Shown here: piece by piece, positions 48,201-59,130 of the stretch
How the letters are laid out: every line of letters begins with the position of its first letter
Position numbering within the stretch: the stretch's first letter is position 1
Assembly (NCBI GenBank): GCA_041398705.1
Contig: JAWKUI010000012.1
Span: 35,355-99,354, forward strand
Length of the DNA: 64,000 nt
Origin: NORP259 sp041398705
Lineage (GTDB): Bacteria > Planctomycetota > UBA1135 > GCA-002686595
Direction of reading: 5' to 3'
Made by a program: the position numbers and the translations under genes
Notes under the pieces: model-generated
The model's input: only the letters and a program-made list of their open reading frames with translations
What the model was told of the DNA's origin: nothing
Database searches by the model: none

Positions 48201-48947
48201 ACCGGCCCGTACAAGATCGATACCGGTGCCCCGAGCATCCCGAGTTTCGCAAACAGCTGGACCCCGCAAGGGACCTCCACCTGCAACCACTCCGCGTTCG
48301 TGCGTTGGAACCCGGGCCTCGATTCCCTGTCGGGCGTGGCGGGCTACAGCTATGTGGTCAACCACTCTGCTGGCACCACCCCGAACACGACGGTGGATAC
48401 CACGGGATTGGTCCTCAACACCGCTTTGACCGACGGCATCTGGTACGTGCACGTGCGCACGATCGACGTGGCCGGCAACGCGAGCGCTGCGGCCCACTTC
48501 GGGCCGTTCACGGTGACCACCGAGTGTGGTACCACCTACTGTGATCCGGGCAACGCCAACTCCACCGGCCTCTCCGGTCGCCTGTGGGCTGAAGGCAGCG
48601 ACGCGGCCGGCGCGACGAACTTCACCCTGTTCGTCGAGCACCTTCCGCAGAACCAGTTCGGGTACTTCATCGCGGGCAGCTCCACCTCGCCGCCCATCGC
48701 GCCCCCGGGCAGCCAAGGCTTCTTCTGCCTCGGCGGCGCCCTGGGCCGCTTCAACGCGACGCCGCAGATCAAGTTCACCGGCACCACCGGTACCTTCGAT
48801 CTGACCGTGCCGCTGAACGCGATCCCGGTCAACCCGACCCACACCGTGCTGGCCGGCGAGACCTGGCAATTCCAGGCTTGGCACCGCGACCAGAACCCCT
48901 TCAACACCTCGAACTTCACCAACGCCCTGAGCGTTACGTTCAAGTAA
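45207..48947 (+). CDS. Secreted subtilisin-like serine protease (S8 family)
   Basis: 1246 residues. Signal peptide (IGVISLAAAAWAQS), then a ~310-residue N-terminal region that could be a propeptide. The S8 catalytic domain (~340-650) carries the triad: Asp in GLVDSGVEHDHFD (~361), His in GSGHGTHVTGTML (~400) and Ser in YSGTSMAAPHVTG (~589). Beta-rich, fibronectin-like modules follow (~770-1110). The C-terminal ~130 residues begin CDPGNANSTG and run through QFGYFIAG, FFCLGGALGRFN, TWQFQAWHRD to SNFTNALSVTF, a module shared with the next gene and probably a secretion or anchoring signal. Activity and exported location are well supported; substrate unknown. Confidence 0.92.
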   Translation: MKSKFSYPLIGVISLAAAAWAQSAQTPLTEPGEPSQATRTPFTISTLSEDATRIERDDPPMDAVGDLPAPVLPAVLDDSIPLPIAAVYQPGPNGDELVEPAKGDPFFIGFIAGDYAPPADELVDPELLANSSYFPDQRPDNATYAMVMFQKRITDERLAELQRLGCRVLGFHPHYTIKVAVPANRILDVSTLDFVRWIGAPRTWQKIHPAMRYAVQELAEDQPLDFYVNLFESDWNENSQIEYFGVGTSIDPEGNQISDNETPENRLKRWHANGWQQQHLESLGLVVHEYRPDINAFLVTAAPSLVETVAALDFVQFVEPKPTDSLTSAPGPFHDESIPMVGGDYPRDTYDGSTSSIAVVGLVDSGVEHDHFDLNHTWGYAWNCTTEASPWDDLENGGSGHGTHVTGTMLGNGDVEADHTGMAPGLASWANTHPLYSYRRFPNPCSDTLTTILDRMNSLTGAATTQPHVVNHSWMSTLAGGVVPSGTEADARTVDNHVFNTGQVQVWAAGNFSGTQNLGIQASAKNSLTVGNVVDYYESSTITPGGLWTSSGHGPAGDNRWKPNVTAPGRWVSSALANNNSGYAAYSGTSMAAPHVTGAIAQLVDHYPFLQDREPAEIAARLMATAQNRDNGTIGTAADADLDLYGTGRIDVYKAHFVHAGYQVLSWSPNVSSGSWTYGDFTVPAGTTRMVVVMNYNEVAASSGASQALVNNWDLYLDQDPIDPAGNTGEWFAQQSSVDNSEVRILNNPASGPWRWKAWPQSTTSSMHCGVTIILTDEDVSPTPSITATVSDSYVKPNEALDVNVNVSVPEWFSEGVWLDLNGSTRTVLSKSRVLADGISSDLSQSGNGADFLTMGMVRAGESRNATYELSYTTEGLKSQSFAVTAENGTVTSPTFNVTVDGTQPGAVSNLHSTDHTVNVWSNDNTITYAWTAATDNLSGIQGYGIFETTGASSPPGNVLDINAVTSYTTAALSDNAAHYFSIRSVDRSDNWDANYVSTGPYKIDTGAPSIPSFANSWTPQGTSTCNHSAFVRWNPGLDSLSGVAGYSYVVNHSAGTTPNTTVDTTGLVLNTALTDGIWYVHVRTIDVAGNASAAAHFGPFTVTTECGTTYCDPGNANSTGLSGRLWAEGSDAAGATNFTLFVEHLPQNQFGYFIAGSSTSPPIAPPGSQGFFCLGGALGRFNATPQIKFTGTTGTFDLTVPLNAIPVNPTHTVLAGETWQFQAWHRDQNPFNTSNFTNALSVTFK

Positions 48948-49007
48948 TGTGACCGAGCCGGGCGACCGAGACCGAGTCGCGGTCGCCCCGGCAAAGGTTG
49001 ATTTTCA

Positions 49008-49058
49008 CCGCCCCCGTGCCGTTTTCCGTCTGGAAACGGCGCGGGGGCGGCCTCTTTT
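49008..49058 (+). terminator. Rho-independent terminator after the protease gene
   Basis: Long hairpin: CCGCCCCCG ... GCCGTTTTCC on one side, GGAAACGGC and GCGGGGGCGG on the other, followed by a CTCTTTT run. It sits 61 nt past the stop. A second hairpin (GGGCGACCG / CGGTCGCCC, 48960-48988) lies just before it. Confidence 0.8.
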
Positions 49059-49198
49059 CGGGCGTTCCCGCGTATTCCCGAAATCGCCCGAAACCGCGCT
49101 TCGATTTTTCGGCAGTGGCTACGCTGACTGGCAAGGGTGGACCGGGGATCCATTCGGGTCCCGCAGCGGCCACTCGGGCCTCTCTCCCCACTTGCCCC

Positions 49199-50869
49199 AT
49201 GCGACTCTGCACATCGCTTGCCCTGCCTTTGCTCGCTTTCGCCTTGAATGCGCTCGCCGCCGGGCAGACCTGTTCGGGTTTCGTCGACGACGCGTTCGAG
49301 GACAACGACACCTGCGCCACCGCCACGGCGCTGACCCCCGGTACCTATCCGGGCCTGGGCGTGATCTTTGGCGACGACGATTACTTCGCCGTGACCATTC
49401 CCGCCGGTTCGGTGCTCGAGTGGAACGAACTCGCCGATTCCAACGACACCACCTACGACCTTTGGGACGGCGGTTGCGCCAACTTGCTGCTGGTGGATCA
49501 GTTCGCCGGGTTTGCGTATGCCAACCCCACGGCCAGCCCCATGCCCGTGATCGTGCGCGCCTACAACTGGCTGAGCACGGGAGCCGCCTGCTCCAACTAC
49601 GACCTCATGGTGGCCTTTGGCAGCGACCCGTGCCCGGGCCTGGCGCCCGATGCCTTCGAGGACAACGACACCTGCGGAACGGCCGCGCCTGTCGGGGCAG
49701 GTAGCTACGCGGGTCTCAACGTCTCCGTATCGGACCCGGACTACTATGCGATCACGATCCCGGCCGGGGAGATCCTTACCGTGCTGGAGACCGCCGATAG
49801 CAACCACTGCGAATGCACCCTGTGGGACGCCACTTGCGCCGCACCGCTCGCCGGCCCCTCGGACACGGGCTTCGAGCACATCAACCTCTCCGGCGCCGCG
49901 CAGTCCGTGGTGCTGGAAGTGCGCCAAAGTGCGGGGGCGGGCGCGGCCTGCAGCGACTACGCCTTCGACATCGCCTTCGCTCCGGACACCTGTCAGGGCG
50001 CGGGGGACGATGGATTCGAGAGCAACGACGATTGCGCGACCGCCGCGGGCCTGACCGACGGCACCTACACGGGGTTGTTCGTTTCGAAAGCCAGCAAGGA
50101 CCACTACGCCCTCTGCGTGGGGCCCGGCGACACCCTCTCGCTGACGGTGCTCTATGCCCTCGCCCAAGGGGACGTGGACGCCTTCCTTTGGGCCGCAGGC
50201 GATGCGAACTGCGGCAGCGGCCTGCCGTTCACGAGCGAATTGGCCCTCGGGTATTCCAGCACCGACAACGAGTACCTGAACTGGACCAACACCTCGCTCA
50301 GCGATGTGCAGGTCGTGCTCGAAGTGAACATCTGGAGCGGTAGCCTCCAGCACTGCAACACCTACGATCTGGTCGTGCAGGGGGCGGGCGGCTGCGGCGG
50401 TTCGGGTTCGGCCACCCCGTTCTGCGACCCGATGGATGCCAACTCCACCGGCTTGCCCACCCAGATGGTCGCCTCCTATGGCACCGGCGTCGGCAGCGGA
50501 TTGCACCTGGAGGCCCTGCAGGGTCCGCCGACGCAGTTCGGGTACTTCCTCGTCGGCACCGGGGTCAATGACCCTGGCCTGCCCCTGGGAGGCGGCCGCT
50601 TCTGCCTCTCCACCACCGGCGGCAACGTGTTCGGCCGCTACAACGTGGCCGGGGAGCTGAATTCGGTGGGCCAGTTCGACGCGGCGGGTGTGCTGCTGAA
50701 CGTCGTCGGCACCTCGACCGTGGGCTCGGGTTACGACGTGCCGGCGACGGTCCCGATCACCGGCAGCCCGGTGATCACCTCCGGGTCCACCTGGAACTTC
50801 CAACTGTGGCACAGGGAAGCCGGGGGCGCGTCGAACTTCTCGAACGGACTCTCCGTGACCTTCCCCTGA
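49199..50869 (+). CDS. Secreted protein with three PPC-like repeats and the shared C-terminal module
   Basis: 556 residues with a signal peptide (LALPLLAFALNALAAGQ). Three tandem repeats of ~115-130 residues resemble pre-peptidase C-terminal (PPC) domains, each starting with an Asp-rich block: DDAFEDNDTCATATAL, PDAFEDNDTCGTAAPV, DDGFESNDDCATAAGL, followed by DDYFAVTIPAG-like strands. The C-terminal module (from ~409: FCDPMDANSTGL, QFGYFLVG, FCLSTTGGNVFGRYN, TWNFQLWHREAGG, SNFSNGLSVTF) matches the protease at 45207-48947. No catalytic domain is present, so it may be a companion or cell-surface protein. The ATG at 49199 is chosen because the signal peptide begins there. Confidence 0.8.
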   Translation: MRLCTSLALPLLAFALNALAAGQTCSGFVDDAFEDNDTCATATALTPGTYPGLGVIFGDDDYFAVTIPAGSVLEWNELADSNDTTYDLWDGGCANLLLVDQFAGFAYANPTASPMPVIVRAYNWLSTGAACSNYDLMVAFGSDPCPGLAPDAFEDNDTCGTAAPVGAGSYAGLNVSVSDPDYYAITIPAGEILTVLETADSNHCECTLWDATCAAPLAGPSDTGFEHINLSGAAQSVVLEVRQSAGAGAACSDYAFDIAFAPDTCQGAGDDGFESNDDCATAAGLTDGTYTGLFVSKASKDHYALCVGPGDTLSLTVLYALAQGDVDAFLWAAGDANCGSGLPFTSELALGYSSTDNEYLNWTNTSLSDVQVVLEVNIWSGSLQHCNTYDLVVQGAGGCGGSGSATPFCDPMDANSTGLPTQMVASYGTGVGSGLHLEALQGPPTQFGYFLVGTGVNDPGLPLGGGRFCLSTTGGNVFGRYNVAGELNSVGQFDAAGVLLNVVGTSTVGSGYDVPATVPITGSPVITSGSTWNFQLWHREAGGASNFSNGLSVTFP

Positions 50870-50905
50870 ACACCCGGTTTCGGACCGGCCCCCGGTACCC
50901 CAAAT

Positions 50906-50947
50906 CGCCGCCCCCATGACCCGACGCGTCGGGCCGTGGGGGCGGCG
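50906..50947 (+). terminator. Terminator-like hairpin after the PPC protein gene
   Basis: CGCCGCCCCCA and TGGGGGCGGCG pair to form an 11-bp outer stem enclosing an inner CCCGAC/GTCGGG stem, starting 37 nt beyond the stop. There is no strong T tract after it. Confidence 0.55.
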
Positions 50948-51049
50948 GCCGTTTCGGGAGTCCCGGCCGCCCAGGCGTGGCGACCGGGCGGTGGCGTGAA
51001 TCACACCTCGCCCCTAGCCAGGGGCCGCTGGGCTCCCTTCCCGATCCCT

Positions 51050-51068
51050 CCCAAGAAAACTTCTTGGG
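51050..51068. terminator. Perfect inverted repeat in the convergent region
   Basis: CCCAAGAA-AAC-TTCTTGGG, an 8-bp stem with a 3-base loop, followed on the plus strand by a pyrimidine-rich stretch. It may serve as a weak terminator in either direction. Confidence 0.45.
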
Positions 51069-51183
51069 CTTTCCTTCTTCTTGGCCCCGCCGTTGGGGGG
51101 GCGGCAAGAAAATCCGGTTTTCGTGACGCCCGGAGCCCGACTTTTGCGCAGAGATGGGTGCTGGAGGACCCGAGTTCTCCAAA

Positions 51184-51229
51184 GGCGGGCGGCGTATCTT
51201 GGCAGGGCGTCGTCCGCCTTCTTTTTTTC
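51184..51229 (+). terminator. Probable Rho-independent terminator
   Basis: GGCGG and GGCG on the left pair with CGTC and CCGCC on the right (with small internal mismatches), directly followed by TTCTTTTTTT. The strong T tract makes this the most convincing transcription stop for plus-strand reading through this region. Confidence 0.65.
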
Positions 51230-51369
51230 CGTGACGGAGCGCGGGACGGACACGCATACGCCGGCTGCGAACGCACGCAATCCAGCTGCCCAGGCATCCT
51301 ACCGGGGCTCTTTCCAGGTAACAAGCGCCGGCCCAGAGTCCCTGGGCCGACCCTGCCCGATCCGGAGCC

Positions 51370-53352
<1,983 letters not shown>

Positions 53353-53456
53353 TGGCAAATGGGGCAGGGCAGCCAATCCGACGGGAGATTTCGGGGCGAC
53401 ACCTCGATCGCCCACCATATCCTGGAAGCCCCTGCAAGTAACCTGCCAATCCCGCG

Positions 53457-53939
53457 ATGCCCCCCTCCGGACCCGATTCCCAGACCCCGCCCCCCACGGG
53501 CGGCGCGCCCGACCCCCGCTGGTATGCGGGTGGGCTGCGTTTCGACTGCACGATGTGCGGCCGCTGCTGCACCAGCAACGGCGAATTCACCCATCTCTAC
53601 CTGAGTCAGTCCGATGTGCTGGCGTTGGCCGGGGAACTGGGATTGAGCGAACCTGCCTTCCGCCAGCAGCACACTTGGCAGCAGGACGGCTGGACCCTGC
53701 TGCGCATCGACGGACCGCGTTGCACGTTCCTCGAGGACAAAGGCACCTGCGGCGTGTACGAGGCGCGGCCGATGCAATGCCGCACCTGGCCCTTCTGGCG
53801 CGAGAACCTCGCGCAAGAGGCCTGGAACGGCCCCGTGCGCGAGATCTGCCCCGGCATCGGCAAGGGACGGCTCTATGACGCGGACGCCATCGACGGCATC
53901 GCCGACGACAACGAACGCTGGTACGAAGAGGACCTGTGA
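53457..53939 (+). CDS. YkgJ-family cysteine-cluster (metal-chelating) protein
   Basis: 160 residues. It has the family's cysteine pattern: FDCTMCGRCCTSN (CxxCxxCC), then GPRCTFLEDKGTCGVYEARPMQCRTWPFW, expected to bind iron or zinc. No signal peptide. Function in the family is unknown. Divergent from the FHA activator over ~100 nt, convergent with the crotonase. Confidence 0.88.
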   Translation: MPPSGPDSQTPPPTGGAPDPRWYAGGLRFDCTMCGRCCTSNGEFTHLYLSQSDVLALAGELGLSEPAFRQQHTWQQDGWTLLRIDGPRCTFLEDKGTCGVYEARPMQCRTWPFWRENLAQEAWNGPVREICPGIGKGRLYDADAIDGIADDNERWYEEDL

Positions 53940-53949
53940 TCCGCGGCGC

Positions 53950-54771
<822 letters not shown>

Positions 54772-54795
54772 GATGGAGCCCAGGGTAACGGCGGC

Positions 54796-55596
54796 TCAGG
54801 AGGGGTCCAAGTCCCCCGCCTCCCCATGCCGCGGCACGTGCCGCGCCATGCGGGCGCGCCGCCGTTCGATCGCCCGCGCCCAGCGCAGCAGCCTCGCCCG
54901 CGCGGCCGGCCGCGGCAGGCATCCCCGGCAACGCCGCAGCCAGGCGTCCAGCCAGGCGAGCCGCGCCCGGGGGCCGATCGCCGGCGGGCAGGAATGGGCC
55001 AGGGCCGCGAGGTCCTTCTCCAGCCAGCGGCGCCGCACGCGGCTGGCGTTCCGCACCCGACCGACATCGATCAAGACAAGGCCGCCATCCGGCTCGGACA
55101 CGAGGAAGTGGGCCAGATAGAGGTCGCGGTGCCACGCCACCGCGCCAGCCCGCCCGTGCAGGCGGGTCACGAGCCGCAGCAACTCGCGCCGATAGCGCAC
55201 CCAGGCCCCCGGTTCCTCGGCCAGCCGCTCCCCAAGGTGGCGCTCATGGGGCACGTGTTCCATGACCAGGGCCGAGGCCGGGCCGGCCTGGATCCAAGCC
55301 AGGGGCCGGGGCACCGGCAGGCCGCGGTCCGCCAGGTCCACGAGCGCGTCGAATTCCCGGCGGGCGGGGCGGGCCCCCCCCTTGCTCGCCAGGATGCGCG
55401 GCGGGGTATGGAAGCGCTTGACCACCACTGGCCGCTGGCCGAGCCGGGCGGCGAAGGTGTCGCGCCCCGGCAGGCGGCGCAAGAATTCGGCAGGCTGCGC
55501 GGTGAGCAGCTCCTCCAGCTCGGATTCGATTCCGGCGGCCAGCCCCCCGCCTGGGGCGAGGCCGAACGACGGCGAGGGGGATGCGGACGAGCTCAC
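54796..55596 (-). CDS. Lipopolysaccharide-kinase (WaaP/Kdo kinase-like) family protein
   Basis: About 266 residues. Protein-kinase-like fold of the WaaP/RfaP type: the ATP Lys in RPVVVKRFHTPPRIL, Glu in ARREFDALVDL, the hinge ALVMEHVPHERHLG, the catalytic loop AWHRDLYLAHFLV and the DxG-like LIDVGRV. A role in phosphorylating lipid A core sugars is the family precedent and is inferred here only from family membership. Start taken at the GTG at 55596 because residues further upstream are Arg/Pro-rich non-coding. It starts divergently from gdh, across the operator region. Confidence 0.75.
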   Translation of the reverse strand: MSSSASPSPSFGLAPGGGLAAGIESELEELLTAQPAEFLRRLPGRDTFAARLGQRPVVVKRFHTPPRILASKGGARPARREFDALVDLADRGLPVPRPLAWIQAGPASALVMEHVPHERHLGERLAEEPGAWVRYRRELLRLVTRLHGRAGAVAWHRDLYLAHFLVSEPDGGLVLIDVGRVRNASRVRRRWLEKDLAALAHSCPPAIGPRARLAWLDAWLRRCRGCLPRPAARARLLRWARAIERRRARMARHVPRHGEAGDLDPS

Positions 55597-55728
55597 GCAC
55601 CTATCATACCGGTCAGGTTGCGGCGGCTGACCGCCGAAGTCGGCGAGCCGGTGCCTATGCCTGTCCCGTTTGAGGTCGATTTTGGCGGCGACCTGCCCAA
55701 ACGCTTCCACGTCTTGGCACCAATATGG

Positions 55729-55761
55729 GCGGGAATCCCGCCTCAGGCCGGGGAATCCCGC
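55729..55761. promoter_or_regulatory. Tandem operator-like repeats upstream of glutamate dehydrogenase
   Basis: The decamer GGGAATCCCG occurs twice (55731-55740 and 55751-55760), exactly 20 bp, two helical turns, apart. The first copy lies in a perfect 13-nt palindrome GCGGGA-A-TCCCGC. They end just before a TATCAT -10 candidate at 55763, so a dimeric regulator binding both sites would sit over the -35 region. No cognate regulator is identified. Confidence 0.5.
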
Positions 55762-55762
55762 T

Positions 55763-55768
55763 ATCATG
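55763..55768 (+). promoter_or_regulatory. Candidate -10 element for gdh
   Basis: TATCAT lies 55 nt upstream of the gdh ATG; the matching -35 position (GCCTCA, about 55740-55745) is poor, fitting a promoter that needs an activator bound to the adjacent repeats. Prediction only. Confidence 0.35.
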
Positions 55769-55822
55769 CTCGCCCCTGGGCCCCGGTCGGGCCCATTGCC
55801 CAAGTCACCGAGTCAGATCCCC

Positions 55823-57109
<1,287 letters not shown>

Positions 57110-57123
57110 TCCAGGAGCCACCC

Positions 57124-58443
57124 ATGGAATCCCAATCCAGCCATCTGGCCGACCAGGGTATCGAGCCGGGCGCCATGCCCAGCACGCCGATGCTCGACGA
57201 GGAGACCCCCTTTGCCACCATGATGGCGAGCTTCGACGAAGCCGCCGCACGGCTGGGGTTGCGCTCCGAGGTTTATCAAGTGTTGCGCAAGTCCGACCGC
57301 GAAATCGCGATCTCCTTGCCCACCACCCTCGACGACGGCACCTTCCACGTGTTCGACGGCTACCGCCTGCAACACAACCAGGGCCTCGGTCCGTTCCTCG
57401 GCCCCCTGCGCATCGCCGCCGATCTGCGGATCGACGAGCTGCGTGCCCTGGCCGCGTGGATGACGTGGAAGTGCGCGATCCTCGGCATTCCCTTCGGGGG
57501 CTCGGCCGGGGGCATCCGCGTCGATCCCGCGAAGATCACCACGGGCGACCTCGAGCGCATCGTGCGCCGTTACGCGGCCAGCTTGACCGGCGACGTCGGC
57601 CCCGAGCGCGACGTGTTCACCCCCGACCTGTACGCCGATGAGCGCGTCATGGCGTGGATCATGGACACGATCAGCACCCACGAACGCTGCACGGCCAGCT
57701 CGTCGGTGACCGGCAAGCCCCTCGCGATGGCCGGCAGCCTCGGCAGCCCGGACGCGGTGGCCCAGGGTCTCGACATCGTGTTGCGCCTGGCCTGCGGTCA
57801 CTACGGCATGCACCGCCAGGGCCTGCGCATCAACATCCAGGGCGCCGGCACCGTCGGTGGCAACCTGGCGCGCATCCTGCACGCCGATGGCCAGATCATC
57901 ACGGGGATCTCGGATGTGTCGACCGCGCTGTTCGACGAGAACGGCCTGGACATCCCGGCGATCCTCGCGTGGCGTGAAGAACACGGCCACCTGGCCGGCT
58001 TCCCGGGTTCGCACCAAGTTTTGGACGGCAAGGCCTTCATCACGGCGCCCTGCGACGTGCTGGTCCCCTGTGCGGTGGCCAACGCCGTGCACTCGGGCAA
58101 CGCGGTGCAGATCCAAGCCAAGATGATCGTCGAAGGCGCCCACGGCCCCGTCTCCCTGCGCGCGGATCGCATCCTCGACCAGCGCGGCATCCCCGTTGTG
58201 CCCGACATCCTCGCCAACGGCGGCGGCGTGATCCTGTCCTACTTCGAGTGGGTCCAGAACCGCACCGGCCTCGCCTGGTTCGATGGCATGGTCAACCAGC
58301 GCCTCGTGCAGAAGATGCGCGACGCTTGGAGCGCCGTCATCAAGGCCCAGGAAGAGCACAATGTCTCCCTGCGCCACGCGGCCCACATCGTGGCCGTGCA
58401 GCGCGTCGCGGAAGCCGACCAAGCTCGCGGTATCTTCGCCTGA
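57124..58443 (+). CDS. Glutamate dehydrogenase-like protein lacking catalytic lysines (pseudoenzyme candidate)
   Basis: 439 residues, alignable without gaps to the neighbour through the catalytic domain (offset +10). Substrate-binding Lys82 is replaced by Leu92 (GPFLGPLRI), catalytic Lys118 by Ala128 (PFGGSAGGIRVDP), and DMNTNE by DLYADE; Lys116 and Asp168 are kept. The nucleotide-binding fold is retained (INIQGAGTVGG). The frame is intact over its full length, so this is a maintained gene, not a decaying copy. Most likely an inactive subunit of a mixed hexamer with the active partner, or an allosteric sensor; a changed chemistry cannot be excluded. A Shine-Dalgarno-like CCAGGAG lies 6 nt before the ATG, and the pair is probably translated from one mRNA. 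Confidence 0.88.
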   Translation: MESQSSHLADQGIEPGAMPSTPMLDEETPFATMMASFDEAAARLGLRSEVYQVLRKSDREIAISLPTTLDDGTFHVFDGYRLQHNQGLGPFLGPLRIAADLRIDELRALAAWMTWKCAILGIPFGGSAGGIRVDPAKITTGDLERIVRRYAASLTGDVGPERDVFTPDLYADERVMAWIMDTISTHERCTASSSVTGKPLAMAGSLGSPDAVAQGLDIVLRLACGHYGMHRQGLRINIQGAGTVGGNLARILHADGQIITGISDVSTALFDENGLDIPAILAWREEHGHLAGFPGSHQVLDGKAFITAPCDVLVPCAVANAVHSGNAVQIQAKMIVEGAHGPVSLRADRILDQRGIPVVPDILANGGGVILSYFEWVQNRTGLAWFDGMVNQRLVQKMRDAWSAVIKAQEEHNVSLRHAAHIVAVQRVAEADQARGIFA

Positions 58444-58463
58444 TCCATGGCTCCAACGCCTAC

Positions 58464-58506
58464 GCGGCCCCCAGCCCCACCCCGGGACTGGGGGCCGCTT
58501 GTTTTT
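58464..58506 (+). terminator. Strong Rho-independent terminator after the gdh pair
   Basis: Perfect 11-bp stem (GCGGCCCCCAG / CTGGGGGCCGC) with a 13-nt loop, directly followed by TTGTTTTT. It begins 21 nt after the stop and closes the two-gene operon. Confidence 0.92.
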
Positions 58507-58531
58507 CCCCTGGCATGTGCTTCCCCCCGTC

Positions 58532-59053
58532 ATGCGCTCCACTCTTCCCGCCGCACTCGCCATCGTCGCCCTCTGCGTCTCCGCCGCGATCCTCTACGGC
58601 ATCGTGCACGACCAGATCACCGTTCGGATCAGCCTCGAATACTTCACCCTCGCGCACCCGCGTGTGATCGAGTCCGAAGATCCCACCCTGCTCGCCCTCA
58701 CCTGGGGTGTGCTCGCCACCTGGTGGGTCGGCCTGCCCCTCGGTGTACTGCTCGCGTGGGCCGCCCTCGCCGGCCCACTTCCCCAGCGCCAGCCTGCGAC
58801 CCTCGTCGCGCCCCTCTTCAAACTGCTGCTCACCATGGGCGCGCTCGCCGCCGGCTCCGCCTGGCTTGCGCACCAAGCCGGAGCCGCGGGCCGCATCCAG
58901 CTCACCGAACCGCTCTACAGCCTGATCCCCCTCGATCGCCACCTCGCCTGCCTGACCGCCGCCGCCGCCCACAACACCAGCTACCTCGCCGGATTCATCG
59001 GAGGACTCTGGCTCGCCTGGCGCGTGCGCGCGAGCCGGCGTACCGCGCAGTGA
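58532..59053 (+). CDS. Small integral membrane protein of unknown function
   Basis: 173 residues with about four hydrophobic spans (LAIVALCVSAAILYGIV; LALTWGVLATWWVGLPLGVLLAW; LVAPLFKLLLTMGALAAGSAWLA; NTSYLAGFIGGLWLAW). The loops lack recognisable motifs. Downstream of the gdh terminator, so transcribed separately; the start at 58532 precedes the first span. The frame extends upstream as shadow of the gdh paralogue. Confidence 0.75.
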   Translation: MRSTLPAALAIVALCVSAAILYGIVHDQITVRISLEYFTLAHPRVIESEDPTLLALTWGVLATWWVGLPLGVLLAWAALAGPLPQRQPATLVAPLFKLLLTMGALAAGSAWLAHQAGAAGRIQLTEPLYSLIPLDRHLACLTAAAAHNTSYLAGFIGGLWLAWRVRASRRTAQ

Positions 59054-59130
59054 CACTGCGCACTCACTTCGCCAGCAGCTCGACCTCGGTGCATGCGCCG
59101 CTCCGTAGCAGGATCGGCGCCCGGGACCGC

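Larger units (their letters stand above)
50870..51369. other. Convergent intergenic region with several terminator-like hairpins
   Basis: 500 bases between the PPC protein (plus) and the sigma-54 activator (minus). It contains the hairpins listed at 50906-50947, 51050-51068 and 51184-51229. No gene supported on either strand. Confidence 0.6.

Noticed and set aside
45084..48884. 1266-codon minus-strand frame over the protease
   Set aside because: The plus strand has the complete S8 catalytic triad and signal peptide; the minus product is His/Arg/Gly-rich noise.
49199..50869. PPC-repeat protein as a protease
   Set aside because: No catalytic triad or metal-binding motif; only repeats and the C-terminal module are present.
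55713..55731. Sigma-54-like -24/-12 promoter (TTGGCAC ... GGGC) upstream of gdh
   Set aside because: The GG-to-GC spacing is one base too long for a sigma-54 promoter, and the -12 element is poor.
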